64,000 nt of DNA, taken from positions 91,435,871 through 91,499,870 of the forward strand of contig JAVGWX010000002.1 in assembly GCA_036924085.1 (NCBI GenBank), given 5' to 3'. The position numbers and the translations under genes are program-made. The notes under the pieces were generated by a model, which saw only the letters and a program-made list of their open reading frames with translations, had not been told where the DNA came from and did not search any database. Below, piece by piece: positions 42,988-53,948 of this stretch. Every line of letters begins with the position of its first letter. Within the stretch, counting starts at the first letter, position 1. Origin of the DNA: Ariolimax columbianus. Its lineage: Eukaryota > Mollusca > Gastropoda > Stylommatophora > Arionidae.

Positions 42988-43215
42988 CGAATGCCTTACA
43001 AAGAATAAGAACGTATGCCATCGGGGTCGGATGACGGACTTCTATCCAGTTGGCCAGTCGCTCGTCAATACACAAAACAAAGATAGTTGACTCAAAGACC
43101 TCCTTTTCATTACAACAACAAAATGAAAAAAGCAATTGCCTTATGAAGGATATGAAGGCATGCCATTGTGGTTGGAAGACCGGCATCTATCCCCTCGACC
43201 AGTCGCTGGTCAATA
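42988..43215. repeat. Diverged direct duplication (about 90 bp, about 145-bp spacing)
   Basis: 'atgccttacaaagaataag...tatgccat...ggacttctatccagttggccagtcgctcgtcaatacacaaaac' (42990-43075) is echoed by 'ttgccttatgaaggatatg...catgccat...ccggcatctatcccctcgaccagtcgctggtcaatacacataac' (43135-43215). I do not recognise the unit. Confidence 0.6.
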
Positions 43216-43232
43216 CACATAACACAAATCAT

Positions 43233-43662
43233 TAATTAGGGATCAAAATGTTGAGCAGCGCATGAACTGCAGCGGTCGGCGACCCATGGCTGACTGCTAA
43301 CCTCCGGGTCAGCGAACCAGAGCTGCCGAGACCCTTCTACACCTCCTCGCGGTTTTCTTGGGTAACAGGCTGCAGAAGAGCAAGCTGGATAAGGAGAAGG
43401 GATCGAAAGGGAAGGCTAACCTGGTACCCACAAATGAATCCTGAAGTCGGATGTGTCGGACCAAAAGGCGCAAATATTGCAGTCAAGCTGTAAACCACGA
43501 CACATCGCATTCCGTTACGCGGACAACATCCTGCTACTTGCAAAGCTCTTTTCAGGGTTTGGTATAGCGTAATTGAGAACGAACGAAGAAGAAGAAGAAG
43601 AAGAAGAAGAAGAAGAAGAAGAAGAAGAAGATGATGAAGAAGAAGAAGAAGAAGAAGAAGAA

Positions 43663-43694
<32 letters not shown>

Positions 43695-43695
43695 A
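43233..43695 (+). repeat. S-D repeat, copy 9, with about 110-bp GAA tail
   Basis: It starts GGATCAAAATGTTGAGCAGC, with the full body through 'tagcgtaattgagaacgaac', then GAA repeats (43583-43692) interrupted once by GATGAT. Minus-strand Ser- and Leu-rich frames are artefacts. Confidence 0.9.
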
Positions 43696-44664
43696 ACTGA
43701 AGAAAAAGGTAGTTGATTAAACACCCACCCTTTGATTTATTCATAGCAACCTTTGGGTTTCCCAGAATTCAGTTTGAGAAGCGCTCCTGTAGACAGACTC
43801 GTTCCATAGTTGAGAGTTACGCTTGGTTTGGTTGGCTGCATCTCTCTAGGGGGTGGCTATCGATACCGCAGTTGTATCGCCAGGAAGTGAGCTGATGTGG
43901 GAGCGGCGTGACGAACCAGTCGTTTCACGGTGTGGGGAGCTTCGCTGCTGACGTCTGGTTGATGTGGAACGGTTTATAGGCGCCAATGAAGCTGTTCTTC
44001 AGTTGACAATGTCAAAGGAAGGATTCAGAACTGCCCTGGTAATTTATTCACGGACAGAGGTCAATAGGTACCGTATGTTTCCAGTGTCGCAGTTTCGAGT
44101 CTATAAACCGTCTGACTGACGCTAAGCCACATACGAAACAGTATTCACGTTTCTAAGGAATTATCTTTATGTAGGACTAAAGCCTTTTAAAGGTAACACC
44201 TCTTCTCCCTCCCCTTCCCCCCAACCAGCCCCACCGTCTTTCTTCAAACAGTGATGTCGGGGATGAAGTGTAACTCAACCTCTGTCACACCGAGTGACAA
44301 GTAAGCTTCATCAGCAAGGTCATGCTTAGAATAATCCTTGACATATTGAAACCATAAGCAGAGATCATCATTGCTGAAGCACATGCAGGGTTCAGACAGG
44401 GAAGAAGCACAGCTGAATAGAACTTTACCTTGAGACTGATAAACGAGAAATATCTGGAACAGAAGCAATAATTTATCTTTTTTTTTCTTGATTTCTAGAA
44501 GTTGTTTGATATTGTCTGGCAGGAAGCGCCGTGGGCAACCATGAGGAGGTATACAATCAACGGAAATATTTTACAGGTCATTGAACACACGTATGACAAG
44601 GCGTCCAGCGTAGTTTACTTAACAACGTCTTTGTACTGGTTTAGAAGACTCCACTGAGACTGCA
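43696..44664. other. Unassigned, non-repetitive sequence
   Basis: One of the longer stretches without a recognised repeat. Frames of 60-74 codons (for example minus 44244-44468) have no domain I recognise, and I see no splice-supported gene. Confidence 0.4.
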
Positions 44665-44792
44665 TACAACCAGTTTCATGGATGGTGGTTTAACCGATGT
44701 GCATCTTAATAGACTCAAACACTAGAGCTAACTAGACATGCAGCCAGTTAGGCATCATCTATAGCTGCTCTTAACAAACCACATGAGGAAAG
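44665..44792 (+). repeat. S-H repeat, copy 3 (partial)
   Basis: It matches the middle of S-H: 'taaccgatgtgcatcttaat', 'gactcaaacactagagctaa', 'ttaggcatcatctatagctg', 'cttaacaaaccac'. Confidence 0.75.
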
Positions 44793-45003
44793 GTACAAAT
44801 AACTTAGAGTAGATTTTCAACTTGAATTTTGTCTGGGCAGCGGCGGTTAAGCCTACTCTTTTCAATTTCCAACTGCCAAGGACTTTTTAACGTGCTCAAC
44901 ACTGGGCACGGGAGTCCGATCTCATTACCCAAAGAGCAGGGAAATTTTTACCAGACGATAATCGTGGAATAAGTCCCGATCTCCACCGTGATTCAAACCC
45001 GCC

Positions 45004-47183
45004 ACCAACTGATGGAGCGTATGCTAAACACCAGACTGATGTGGCACCTGGAAGAAAAACACATACCAATTCCACAGCAAGCAGGATTTAGACAACACAG
45101 ATCCACTGAGGACCAGATCACTCTCATAGCACAGGAAATAGAAGATGCTTACCAAGATAAAAAGCCTACAGTAGCGGTTTGGGTGGATCTAGAGAAGGTG
45201 TGGAAAGAGGGACAAAGTCAAGCTACAAAGAAGTGAAGTATGTGGAAAAATGTACAGTTGGATCAGCCACTACCTCGAAAACAGAACAGCCAGAGTTCAA
45301 GTACAAGGGCAGATGAGCAAAAAGGTGACACTGGTGCTAGGAGTACCCCAAGGGGGAGTACTGTCACCCACACTTTTTCTGGTGTATATAAACAACACCA
45401 TAGAGAATATACCTAGAAGAGTCCACAGCTACATGTTTGCAGACGATTTGGCTATGTGGACTTCTGAATAAAATTCACCGTAGCTAACAATCGGATGCAG
45501 CAGGCCCTAACATCGTTGGAGGAGTGGGCGAAATCATGGCTGGTCAAAATAAATGAGGAAAAAACAACATGTACGATATTCTCGCTTTCAAAAACAAACA
45601 CCAAAACACCAAAATAAGTCTTAACGGCAAATACCTCCAGCCAAACGACAACCTAAAACTACCTGGGAGTCACATTTGATCGGCGCATGACATGGAAAAG
45701 TCAGATCGAGAGAAACCGAATGAGAGCCAGACAAAGAATGGCAATCATGAGGAAACTTGCTGGCAAAAGCTGGGGAGCAGACGAAAGAAAACTGAAGAAA
45801 CTGTACAGTGGAAGAGTGAGGCCAATTCTCGAGTATGGCATTGCGGCATGGACAACAGCAGCAAAGGCGAACTTTGACAAAATTAGCAAACTCCAAAACC
45901 AAACCAACAGGTGGCATGAAGTCAACGCCAATTGTAGAACTTGAAAAGATTACAAATCTGCAATCCATGACCGACAGAAGAGACTGCAGAGCCCAGCAGC
46001 TAGCAGCGAAACTAAGAAGACTGACAGACCATCCAATGCATCAGAGACTAAATAGATTTGGAAATGGGAAGCTAAAGTGGAGAAACTTTGCAGAAATAGC
46101 CAAAGTAAAGATGAGCGAAAAACCCTATGAACACCAAGACAACAACAAAGCCCATCCCTACTGTACGCAAACCCACATGGAAACAGCACATCATTCCGGA
46201 GGTGTTAGAAAATATATCAGGTATTGGAAACAAGAACAGCCAGACTGAAAAAGAAAGAAGAGATATTACCCTGAGGTACTTAGCGGAAAACTACCCAAGC
46301 ATGGACTGGACCCATGCATACACCGACGGTTCTGTAACAAACAAAACACAGAATGGAGGGGGAGGGGTATTCCTGAGCCTACCAAATGGTATAAAAATAA
46401 CACTGTCAGTGGCAACTGGAAAATTCTCAAGCAATTTCAGAGCGGAGGCAGAGGCACTGAAGGCTGCAGTAGAAGCAATGCTGACAGGCGAAAGCAATTA
46501 AAGTCAGATAGTCCTGTTTACAGATGCCCTGGTCGTGGTTATAGCACTAAAAAGCCAGAAAAATACATACTTAAATGACTTAAGAGCAGTAATCTGTCAA
46601 CTATGCCAGCAGTCCGCACCAAAAAGAGTAGTGGTACAGTGGGATCCATCCCACTGTAACATCCAAGGCAACGAGGAGGCAGACAGACTGGCAAAAGAAG
46701 GTGCAAGACTACTACAACCAGATTCTAGTGTGACCTACGAAGTCCCGAAGGTTTATTAGGGCCAGATACATGGCCAAATGGGAAACAGAACATACTGGCT
46801 ACACAAAAAATGATGCCTACTACCAGCTGAACAGAAGAGAGCAGGTCGTGGTCTTCAGACTTCGCACAGGCTACATCAGACTGAGGTACCATCTATTCAA
46901 TAAATTGAAGATAGGTGGCACTGACGAATGCTCGTGTGGCACAGGGAAAATGACCCCTGAACATCTGTTGCAAAATTGCCCGACATACGAGGACCAGAGA
47001 AGGCACATGTGGCCATCACCAGTGGCAACACTAGACAAGCTCTATGGCAGTGTCGACATCCTCAGGATGACAGCTGCTTTCTTCGAACAAATTCAAGTTG
47101 ACGTCTGACAGCGTACGAAGAAGAAGAAGAAGAAGAAGAAGAAGAAGAAGAAGAAGAAGAAGAAGAAGAAGAAGAAGAAGAAA
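45004..47183 (+). mobile_element. RTa LINE, copy 1 (longest copy, many frame breaks)
   Basis: In order: reverse transcriptase from QLMERMLNTRLMWHLEEKH and QQAGFRQHRSTEDQITLIAQ, the GVPQGGVLSPTLFLVYINN motif, FADDLAMW (polymerase box), the linker RMTWKSQIERNRMRARQRMA, RNase H (YTDGSVTN, NFRAEAEALKAAVEAML, LFTDALVVVIAL, PSHCNIQGNEEADRLAKEGA), and the knuckle CSCGTGKMTPEHLLQNCP, ending with TGA at about 47106. Eight bases later the GAA tail (47117-47183) starts. There are at least six frame breaks or stops. The endonuclease and first ORF are missing, so it is 5'-truncated. RNase H placed after the polymerase points to the I-type group of non-LTR elements; the exact clade is uncertain. Confidence 0.93.
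47117..47183. repeat. GAA microsatellite, tail of RTa copy 1
   Basis: About 22 GAA units directly after the LINE stop codon. Confidence 0.95.
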
Positions 47184-47254
47184 AAGAACTTGCAACCTGC
47201 TGCACTCGAGGCGGAGACCTTACCTCGAGACCACTGAGTTTCCCCAATTCTTGT

Positions 47255-48178
47255 AAATGGGAAGCGAGAAGACTGGTTTTGCACATCGGTCTGCGTGAGA
47301 CAGGGTTGTGCACTTCCCCCAACACTTTTCAACATATTTCTTGAGGAAATTATGAGTGAGGCACTTGAAGATCATGTTGGTACTGTCAAGATAGGAGGCC
47401 GAACGATTACCAACCTTCGCTTTGCAGATGACATCGACCGGTTGGAGGCACAGAAGCGGAACTCTCGAATTGGGTCAAAAGGCTTGATAAACAGCTCTCG
47501 ACTATGGTATGGAGATTAACGTTGGAAAGACAACATTAATGACCAACATCGCAGAAGGTTGTAACAGTGGATTATTAGCTTATGACTAGTACTCGAAGTT
47601 GTCGACCGTTTTAAATATCTGGGTTCGATTGTCATTGAAGAAGCATCAAAATGTGAGGGATTGACCAGAATAGCACAGACAAAAGCGGCGCTTGCACGGC
47701 TTAACAAAATCTGGCAAGGCAGGAAGACCAGATCAATGCGTTCATTGGTCCTGCCAATATTCCTCTATGCTTGTAAGACATGGTTAATTACGCTGACCTG
47801 CAGCGGAGGATATAGATCTTGGAGATGAGATGCTTCCGTAGACTTCTAAACGTCCCATAAGAAAAAACGAAAAAAAATTACAATAGCAATAGGGCCTTTT
47901 GAAGACCTCTTGGCAATAGTCAAATGACGGAAACTCGCTTAGTACGGTCACATTGCGAGATCAAACGGTCTTGTTAATACCGTCCTGCGCGGAAAAGGTG
48001 CAGGCGGACAACAAAGAGATTGTCCCCCCAAAAAAGTGGGAGAAAAGGGACCAATCTCCGACTAGAGTAGAATCAGGTAGTGGTCGCTGAGAAAGACAGA
48101 TAGCACGGAGTTTTTGGGGGTGTCTTTATGTGTGCCCTAACGACGTCATCAATTACGGGATGATCTCAACTGACCTGA
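47255..48178 (+). pseudogene. RTb LINE, reverse transcriptase second half, copy 3
   Basis: It encodes SVCVRQGCALPPTLFNIFLE, IGGRTITNLRFADDIDRLEA (FADD box intact), then in other frames VVDRFKYLGSIVIEEASKCE and ARIAQTKAALARLNKIW. From about 47760 the match is at DNA level to 2400-2890, with many indels. It ends in 'gggatgatctcaactgacct', the same 3' end as copy 1. Confidence 0.87.
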
Positions 48179-49254
48179 GATACGTTACGTGTACACATTG
48201 TAAGACAGATTGGGGCTTCATAGCTTTTAGAGCAAGGAAATGTAAATGAGTCTGGTTGTATACAGACTCTGCAGTATTCTAAACCAGTATAAACACGTTA
48301 AGTTATACGACCATCTGACCATTCCCTGTTTGGCTGCTATCGGCTTATATGGCCTTCAACTACGTTTTACACTACCCTGGACAGTCACTTCCGCTGGCTT
48401 ATTTCACCCACATATAATCTCCCCAGATGTATCACAAGCAAGGTGACCAGCTAATACAAGTTCTTACTCATGTATGTGTTCGAATCTCAATTTATTCATC
48501 CATGATTTGGTAGCTCATAGTTGTGTTGTTTTCTGTTGTCCCCGATGAAGACATTTAGGTCGTAACGTAGCTTTTGTTTCTGTTTTCGTCTAAGCACGAA
48601 ATCTGACCATAAGTATATATGTTTTTTAACACTAGCGAAGTTGTCAAGCCGTTTGATACGTGTTCAGACGGTTGGAGATTCAAATTCGAGCTGTGGCGGT
48701 CGGTTCGTGATAGCAGTTTTTTCCAGAAATCCCTAGGTTCATCGCTGGAGCTACAGAGATCCCTGGATTCATCGCTAGAGCTACAGAGATCCCTGGGTTC
48801 ATCGCTGGGTTCATCCCCTGTTTCCAAGCGTATCGACGCTGTCCTTCTCTTGGATGTCATCGGCTGTTAAATAGCTGTCCAGACAAGCTAGATTTTTAAA
48901 AAAACAGTGGGGACGACACCTCACCTTTGTGTACAGATCCAATTCGTTTGGAAAGGCAAAAATGCATCTTAAAACTTAGAACGTGGAATGTGTCCTGGAA
49001 TTGACATCCATGGAGTGACTCAGGACACATACACAAGGTCCTTTTAGAACAGATGCACCCACCGCCATCTCAACAACAGACCAGCTTACTGACCGTCTGT
49101 CAAGACGCAAAAGGCATAACTAACTAAAATTGTGCATGGCCCTAACTTGAGGTCCTGGTCAGTATGTTGCGCCAGACCGGACTAACGGCTCAGTTCCCCA
49201 CTGATAGTCGCTATAGACTAGAAGTAAAGACCAGAAAGGATATATTTATGTCAA
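48179..49254. other. Mostly unassigned; short 30-bp repeat at 48728-48815
   Basis: 'gttcatcgctggagctacag' plus 'agatccctgg' is repeated about 2.5 times and creates a small Asp/Ser-rich minus frame. Near 48975 the plus strand reads LKLRTWNVSWN, faintly like the start of a LINE endonuclease, too short to call. A phrase near 49160 ('ggtcagtatgttgcgccaga') resembles the S-G head. Confidence 0.4.
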
Positions 49255-50317
49255 AAGCATTCTCACAAAGAGGATCATCATGTAACATGTCATTTGCAGA
49301 ACGTGGCTCCCATCACAGGCCTTCTGAAAGATCCTCAATTTCTTGCCAAATCTCTAGCCTGCTCCAGAGTCATGCCATTCCTTGACATCTTGATATCATT
49401 GCCTTCTTGGTCTGCCTCTGCCTGACTCGATGGGCACCATACCTTCCATTAACGTTTTTTTTTCAAAACCGTTGTGTCTTTAGATGTGGCCAGAGTATTT
49501 TAATTGTCTGTTTGTTCATGATTGAATTTATAAACCTTTTCTCCTCTGTTTCCAACTTATGTCGAAAGACTGCATTCTTATTTTTTCGGCCCACGATATT
49601 CTGGGGATTTTTCTGGAACATTTTGACTCAAAGGGCTTAATTCTTTTGTTTTTGTTTTTTGCAGTTATTGGTAAAGGCAAAGGCCGCCGTCCATCGTAGA
49701 CGATGATGGCATAATTTATTTTGCTAGCGATATTTTTTGAAAGGATTAACTGCGCTACTTTTTATCCTGACTCTCTCGTCTCGTGCAGCCCGACCCCAGT
49801 GGCAAGTCAAGGACAAGACGACTAGGGGACGACTACGAGATGCAGGGGACTCCGAAACAAGCGCCAGTGAAAAAGACGACGGAGTCCGGAGTCGAACACA
49901 CACCACCTGATCACGAGGCCGACGGCTTAACCACTTCGCTACGGAATCCCCCAATTATTGGTAATTGTTGATGTTTCCTCGCCGTTTTCTGCCACTGGAA
50001 AACAACATAGGTTCTCAAGAATTCACTTTTGTTGGTTTGCTAGCATTCTGCCCTAGTTTCCTCAGGTCGTGTAGCCTCTACATTGCCATTACCAATTTTA
50101 CGATTTCCTTTGAGCAGTCGGCATTGTTCTCAATTCTGGAGCCTAGATACTCCAAGTTCGTGACCTGTTCTATTTCCACATCCCCGATATTTGAATGGAT
50201 GTTGATTTCTTGTTTTGTATGTGGTCATTTTATTTGTTTTGTTTACGTTTACAACGAGTTTTTGATCTTCGCTGCATCTGTTTAGGGCTTCACTTTGCTG
50301 CTCTAATCACTCTGTAC
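49255..50317 (-). pseudogene. RTe LINE 3' part, copy 2, interrupted by S-A
   Basis: Plus-strand text parallels 7000-7800: 'cagaacgtggctcccatcac', 'ggcaccataccttccattaa', 'gtttccaacttatgtcgaaa', 'tctcaagaattcacttttgt', 'gcattctgccctagtttcct'. The minus frame is heavily broken. The S-A insertion at 49675-49954 carries a 10-bp duplication. The 5' side is cut by an S-G element. Confidence 0.85.
49675..49954 (-). repeat. S-A SINE, copy 3
   Basis: Reverse complement of S-A with 'gccgccgtccatcgtagacg', 'ggagtcgaacacacaccacc' and 'acggcttaaccacttcgcta'. It is flanked by a perfect TTATTGGTAA duplication (49665-49674, 49955-49964) inside RTe. Confidence 0.93.
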
Positions 50318-50690
50318 TGGTTGTTGTTGTTGTTGTTATTGATGTTGTTATTTAATGCCTAATGTTAGAAAGTTTACTTTATCGTCAGCCCTGTAAAAGG
50401 CGTCAAGTGGCGAATTGAAGTAGCTTTTCTCACATCCCCTGCCTGCTGATGAAGGTGGACTGCGATTCTCCTTGCGGTTGTCCTATGCTTGGATTTACCT
50501 GCGTGACGCTCACTACTATGAGAATCACGTCGACCACGAATCGTCAGCCAGATTGCCTTGAAAACAGCCTGTTTCCAGGAAACGCTACTTGGAAGAGAAA
50601 TAGTGCTCTTGGTCAGTATATTGTGCCTAACACTGACGCGCCGTTCTGATCAGTAGGCTGGGCCTGACCGTACTAGCGCCTCCGTTCTCT
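50318..50690 (-). repeat. S-G element, copy 6
   Basis: The tail is 'gttgttgttgttgttattga', then 'agccctgtaaaaggcgtcaa', 'ctgatgaaggtggactgcga', 'gaaaacagcctgtttccagg', 'ggtcagtatattgtgcctaa', and about one further head unit ('tgatcagtaggctgggcctg'). Confidence 0.83.
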
Positions 50691-50867
50691 ATCCATGGCA
50701 ATAGAGGCAAAAAAGAGAGACCGACAGTCATTTATTACTAATTTGTTTGTTTCTTATTTATCTTTCGGTTGGTATTTTGTTTTAGGGAACGGGGATGGAT
50801 AGAATAAGGATGGCCTTCAGCTTATCTCTTTAATATGTCAAATGAAAAAGGAATGCATCTGGCTTGG
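50691..50867. other. Unassigned spacer
   Basis: Nothing recognised. Confidence 0.4.
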
Positions 50868-51200
50868 CTTGGCTTGGCTTGGCTTCGTTCGTTCTCAATC
50901 TCCCACTACCAAACCCTGAAGGGCCTTAAGTAGCAGAATGTAGTCCAGAGAACGGAATGCGTTGTGTCGTAGTTTAGAGCTTGACTGCGATATTTGCACC
51001 TTTCGGTCCAACACATCCGACTTCAGCAAGCATTTTTTAAATACCGAGTTAGCATTCCCTCTTCGATCCCTTCTTCTTAGCCAGTCTTCCCTACTGCAGC
51101 CTGCTATCCAGCATCACCGCGTGGAGGTGTAGAAGGGTCTTGGCAGCTCTGGTTCGCTGGCCCTGACGCTAGCAGTCAGCTATGGGTCGCTGGCCATTGC
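50868..51200 (-). repeat. S-D repeat, copy 10 (CCAAG tail, 5'-truncated)
   Basis: Plus-strand text starts with GGCTTGGCTTGGCTTGGCTT (the tail reversed), then 'cgttcgttctcaatctccca', 'gtcgtagtttagagcttgac', 'cgcgtggaggtgtagaaggg', and ends 'tatgggtcgctggcc', about 40 bp short of the full 5' end. Confidence 0.9.
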
Positions 51201-51246
51201 CATTCGGTCGAATAGAAAAAGTGACCTATAGTTACTTGGCCAAATA

Positions 51247-51597
51247 TTAGCTAGAGCCCATTTCAGTGTTGGATGACTTTAGGATGATAAGAATTCGGTG
51301 TGGTAAACAACACACTTTACTTTGTTTTTGTTTCTTTTCTTTCTCATTGCGAAGTTGTCCTATCACTTCTTCGTGTTGCAAGAGTTTCTTTTCACATAGC
51401 GCGAAGCGGGCTTTGGGGGTACATCTTCCCTTAGATCTGTCTGCAGCTTCGTCTTCCCAGGGTGTTAGGCTCATGTCCAGCGCTTTAATATCCCACTTAC
51501 ACACACCTTTCAAACTCAGTTGTAGTCGGTAGAAAGTTCTCTTGCCATCCATTAACTGTCCATAGAAGATATCTTTGGGAATGCAACCATCATCCAT
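51247..51597 (-). pseudogene. RTf LINE C-terminal end, copy 2 (unexpanded)
   Basis: The minus-strand frame of 116 codons includes GKRTFYRLQLSLKGVCKWDI, KALDMSLTPWEDEAADRSKG and CEKKLLQHEEVIGQLRNEKE. This resembles the last 60 or so residues of several endonuclease-reverse transcriptase proteins ('..WE..AADR..WR...'). The rest of the element is absent. It shows what RTf looked like before the 22-bp expansion in copy 1. Confidence 0.75.
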
Positions 51598-51617
51598 GCA
51601 ACGAACAAAAGAATTGT

Positions 51618-51695
51618 CTAATGTTGTGTCTCTAGTTTACAGCGTGATTGCAATATTTGCACCTTTCGGTACGAGACATCCGTTTTCAGCAGGGA
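51618..51695 (-). repeat. S-D repeat, copy 11 (fragment)
   Basis: 'atgttgtgtctctagtttac', 'gattgcaatatttgcacctt' and 'tcggtacgagacatccgttt' match the centre of S-D reversed. The rest is missing. Confidence 0.65.
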
Positions 51696-51751
51696 CGACA
51701 CACGTATTGTACACCATGGTTTTGGTCTTAATTGGGAGCTTCTACTTTTTC

Positions 51752-51915
51752 TTATAGTTCGTCCTGGAAACGGGCTGTTTTCATGGGAGCCTGGCAAAGG
51801 AGGTAGGAGATCGACGTAATCCCCGTGGTAGTGAGCGAGACGCAGATACAGCTATACATAGCACCCTCTCCTAGAGAACGCTGATCCATATTCATCAGCT
51901 TGGGATGGGAACGGG
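51752..51915 (+). repeat. S-G element, copy 7 (fragment)
   Basis: Plus orientation: 'cctggaaacgggctgttttc', 'gagatcgacgtaatccccgt', 'ggtagtgagcgagacgcaga', 'tccatattcatcagcttggg'. It lacks head and tail. Confidence 0.72.
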
Positions 51916-51924
51916 ACCAAGAGG

Positions 51925-52262
51925 ACGAGCCGCGCATGAGCTGCAGCGGTCAGCGACCGAAAGTTGACTGCTGCCGTCAGGGTCAAGAAACTAGTTCTGC
52001 CAGGACCCTTCTACACCTCCACGTGGTGTTCCTGGACTACAGGCTGCAACAGAACAGACTGGCTAAGGAGAATGGAATCGAAGAGGGAAGGCTAACCTGG
52101 TACTTAAAAAATGCTTGCTGAAGTCAAATTTGTAGGACCCAAATGTGCAAAAATCGCAGTCAATCTGTAAACTACGACACAGCGCATTCCGTTCTCCGGA
52201 CAACATCCTGCTACTTGCAAAAGGTTCGGTAGCGGAAGATTGAGAACGAGCAAAGAAGATGA
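51925..52262 (+). repeat. S-D repeat, copy 12
   Basis: From 'agccgcgcatgagctgcagc' to 'gaagattgagaacgagcaaa' with a short GAA-type tail. The first 20 or so bases of the consensus are missing. It is inserted next to the S-G fragment. Confidence 0.87.
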
Positions 52263-52370
52263 ATCAAGTAAGAAGAAGCTAATTCAAATCAAGTCAAGAC
52301 AGATCAATCCAAGTCAAGTATAGTCAATCTAAGTCAAATCTGAGTACCTGCGATCAGAAACAAGTTTGGG

Positions 52371-52610
52371 GACGGCGTGGGCTAGTGGTTAAGGGACACG
52401 GCTCACAACTAAAGGTGCTGGGTTCGATCCCCATCACAGCACCGGCCGTTACCCCGGGGAAGCAAACCCTTAGAAAATGCAGGAGGAAGCAGACCCTTAC
52501 ATAAAATGCACGCTGAAGACGGATGCACTAGGCCGACAGGCGCAAAATTATAAATAAAATTGAAAACCACCTTGGGGATTAGAGAAATAAGGAAAGCGCA
52601 AGAAAAAAAA
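52371..52610 (+). repeat. S-B SINE, copy 5
   Basis: It starts GGGGACGGCGTGGGCTAGTG and carries GGGTTCGATCCCC. The body ends 'ccaccttggggattagagaa'. Flanks AAGTTTGG / AAGTTTTGG may be a target duplication with one indel. It contains a short internal deletion ('acgcac' segment missing). Confidence 0.9.
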
Positions 52611-53315
52611 AAGTTTTGGAACCACTCCACTTTACGATCATCTTTACCCACCAGAAATCTCGATTGAAGAAAGCCATTCGGAATTCTGCGCCATTGTTCG
52701 AAATTGTGACACTAAGCACATTAATCCTTGGTCTCGCTTATCTCTGCAAATATCAGTATTTAATACGGTCTTCGCGCGTTAACACACTCCACAAAACGGT
52801 GCACAATTTTCCTGTTTGCGAATGTCAATATCAAACCATACGCCATGTTCCGTGATCGGCGCGCGCAGTTTGATTTTTAGAAGTAATTCTGGTTCCGGTT
52901 ATCAGACTGCCAATGGACAGAAGCAAGTGTCGCGACCTATGCCACAGAGGCACGCATGCCTGGTCTTTTATTATTGCAGAGCGTGTGATTATGGAACGTG
53001 TCGCCGTCCGATTTCGTTCCACATAATGCATTGTATGTTGTGTTTTGTGGTATATTATGTAGACCCGACAGCGATGTACGCCGGGCAAACTTATAAGGCA
53101 GACTCATAGGTTATTAAGTATCTTTTAGTGAAGGGTGTAGGCTATGGATCCACGGATGCTCCTTATTGAGGAAGAAAGAAGAAGGAATATTAACAGTACT
53201 CCCATGCCGAGTGACCCACATGACAAACATGCTTCTTCTAATCATCATGAGAAGAGTGAGGAATAGAAGAAAACCAGAAATCGGTGATAAGTAATGGGTC
53301 TTTATGGAAGGCAAG
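52611..53315. other. Unassigned, non-repetitive sequence
   Basis: The 79-97-codon frames here overlap each other on both strands and show no recognised domain. Confidence 0.4.
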
Positions 53316-53948
53316 GGCCCAAACAACGCCACATACACAAACAACGCCACATACACAAACAACGCCACATACATAAACAACGTTACATACATAAACAACG
53401 CCATGTAAACAAACAACGCCACATTCACAAACAACGCCATGTAAACAAACAACGCCATGTAAACAAACAACGCCACATACACAAACAACGCCACATTAAT
53501 AAACAACGCCACATTCACAAACAACGCCATGTAAACAAACAACGCCACATACACAAACAACGCCGCATACATAAACAACGCCACATTCACAAACAAAGCC
53601 ATGTAAACAAACAACGCAACAAACACAAACAACGCCACATACACAAACAACGCCACCTACACAAACAACGCCACATAAATAAGCAACGCCACATTCACAA
53701 ACAACGCCACATTCACAAACAACGCCACATATATAAACAACGCCACATTCACAAACAACGCCACGTACATAAACAACGCCACATACACAAACAACGCCAC
53801 ATACACAAACAACGCCACATACACAAACAACGCCACATACATAAACAACGCCACATTCACAAACAACGCCATGTAAACAAACAACGTCACATACACAAAC
53901 AACGCCACATACACAAACAACGCCAGATACACAAACAACGCCATATAT
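53316..53948. repeat. 18-bp minisatellite (AACGCCACATACACAAAC)
   Basis: About 35 units. Variants ATGTAAACA, ATTCACA and ATACATA alternate. Two in-phase frames (222 codons of HKQR type on plus; 180 and 95 codons of VYVALF type on minus) result from the 18-bp period. The hydrophobic minus frame mimics membrane segments but is repeat-derived. Confidence 0.95.

Larger units (their letters stand above)
44815..47240 (-). repeat. S-E SINE, copy 2, split by a 2.2-kb LINE
   Basis: The 3' part (44815-45003) and the tRNA-like head (47186-47240, 'ccttacctcgagaccac') are reverse-complement S-E sequence either side of the LINE. The break falls at the B box, and both junctions carry versions of it (TTCAAACCCGCCAC / TTGCAACCTGCTGCAC), consistent with an old target duplication. 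Confidence 0.78.

Noticed and set aside
43696..44664. Host gene candidate, minus 44244-44468
   Set aside because: 74 codons, no domain, no conserved motif, no neighbouring exon-like frame.
48940..49000. Start of a LINE endonuclease (LKLRTWNV)
   Set aside because: Too short and not followed by further endonuclease motifs; could be chance.
52611..53315. Host exon candidates (79-97 codons)
   Set aside because: Opposed overlapping frames with no recognised domain and no convincing splice sites.
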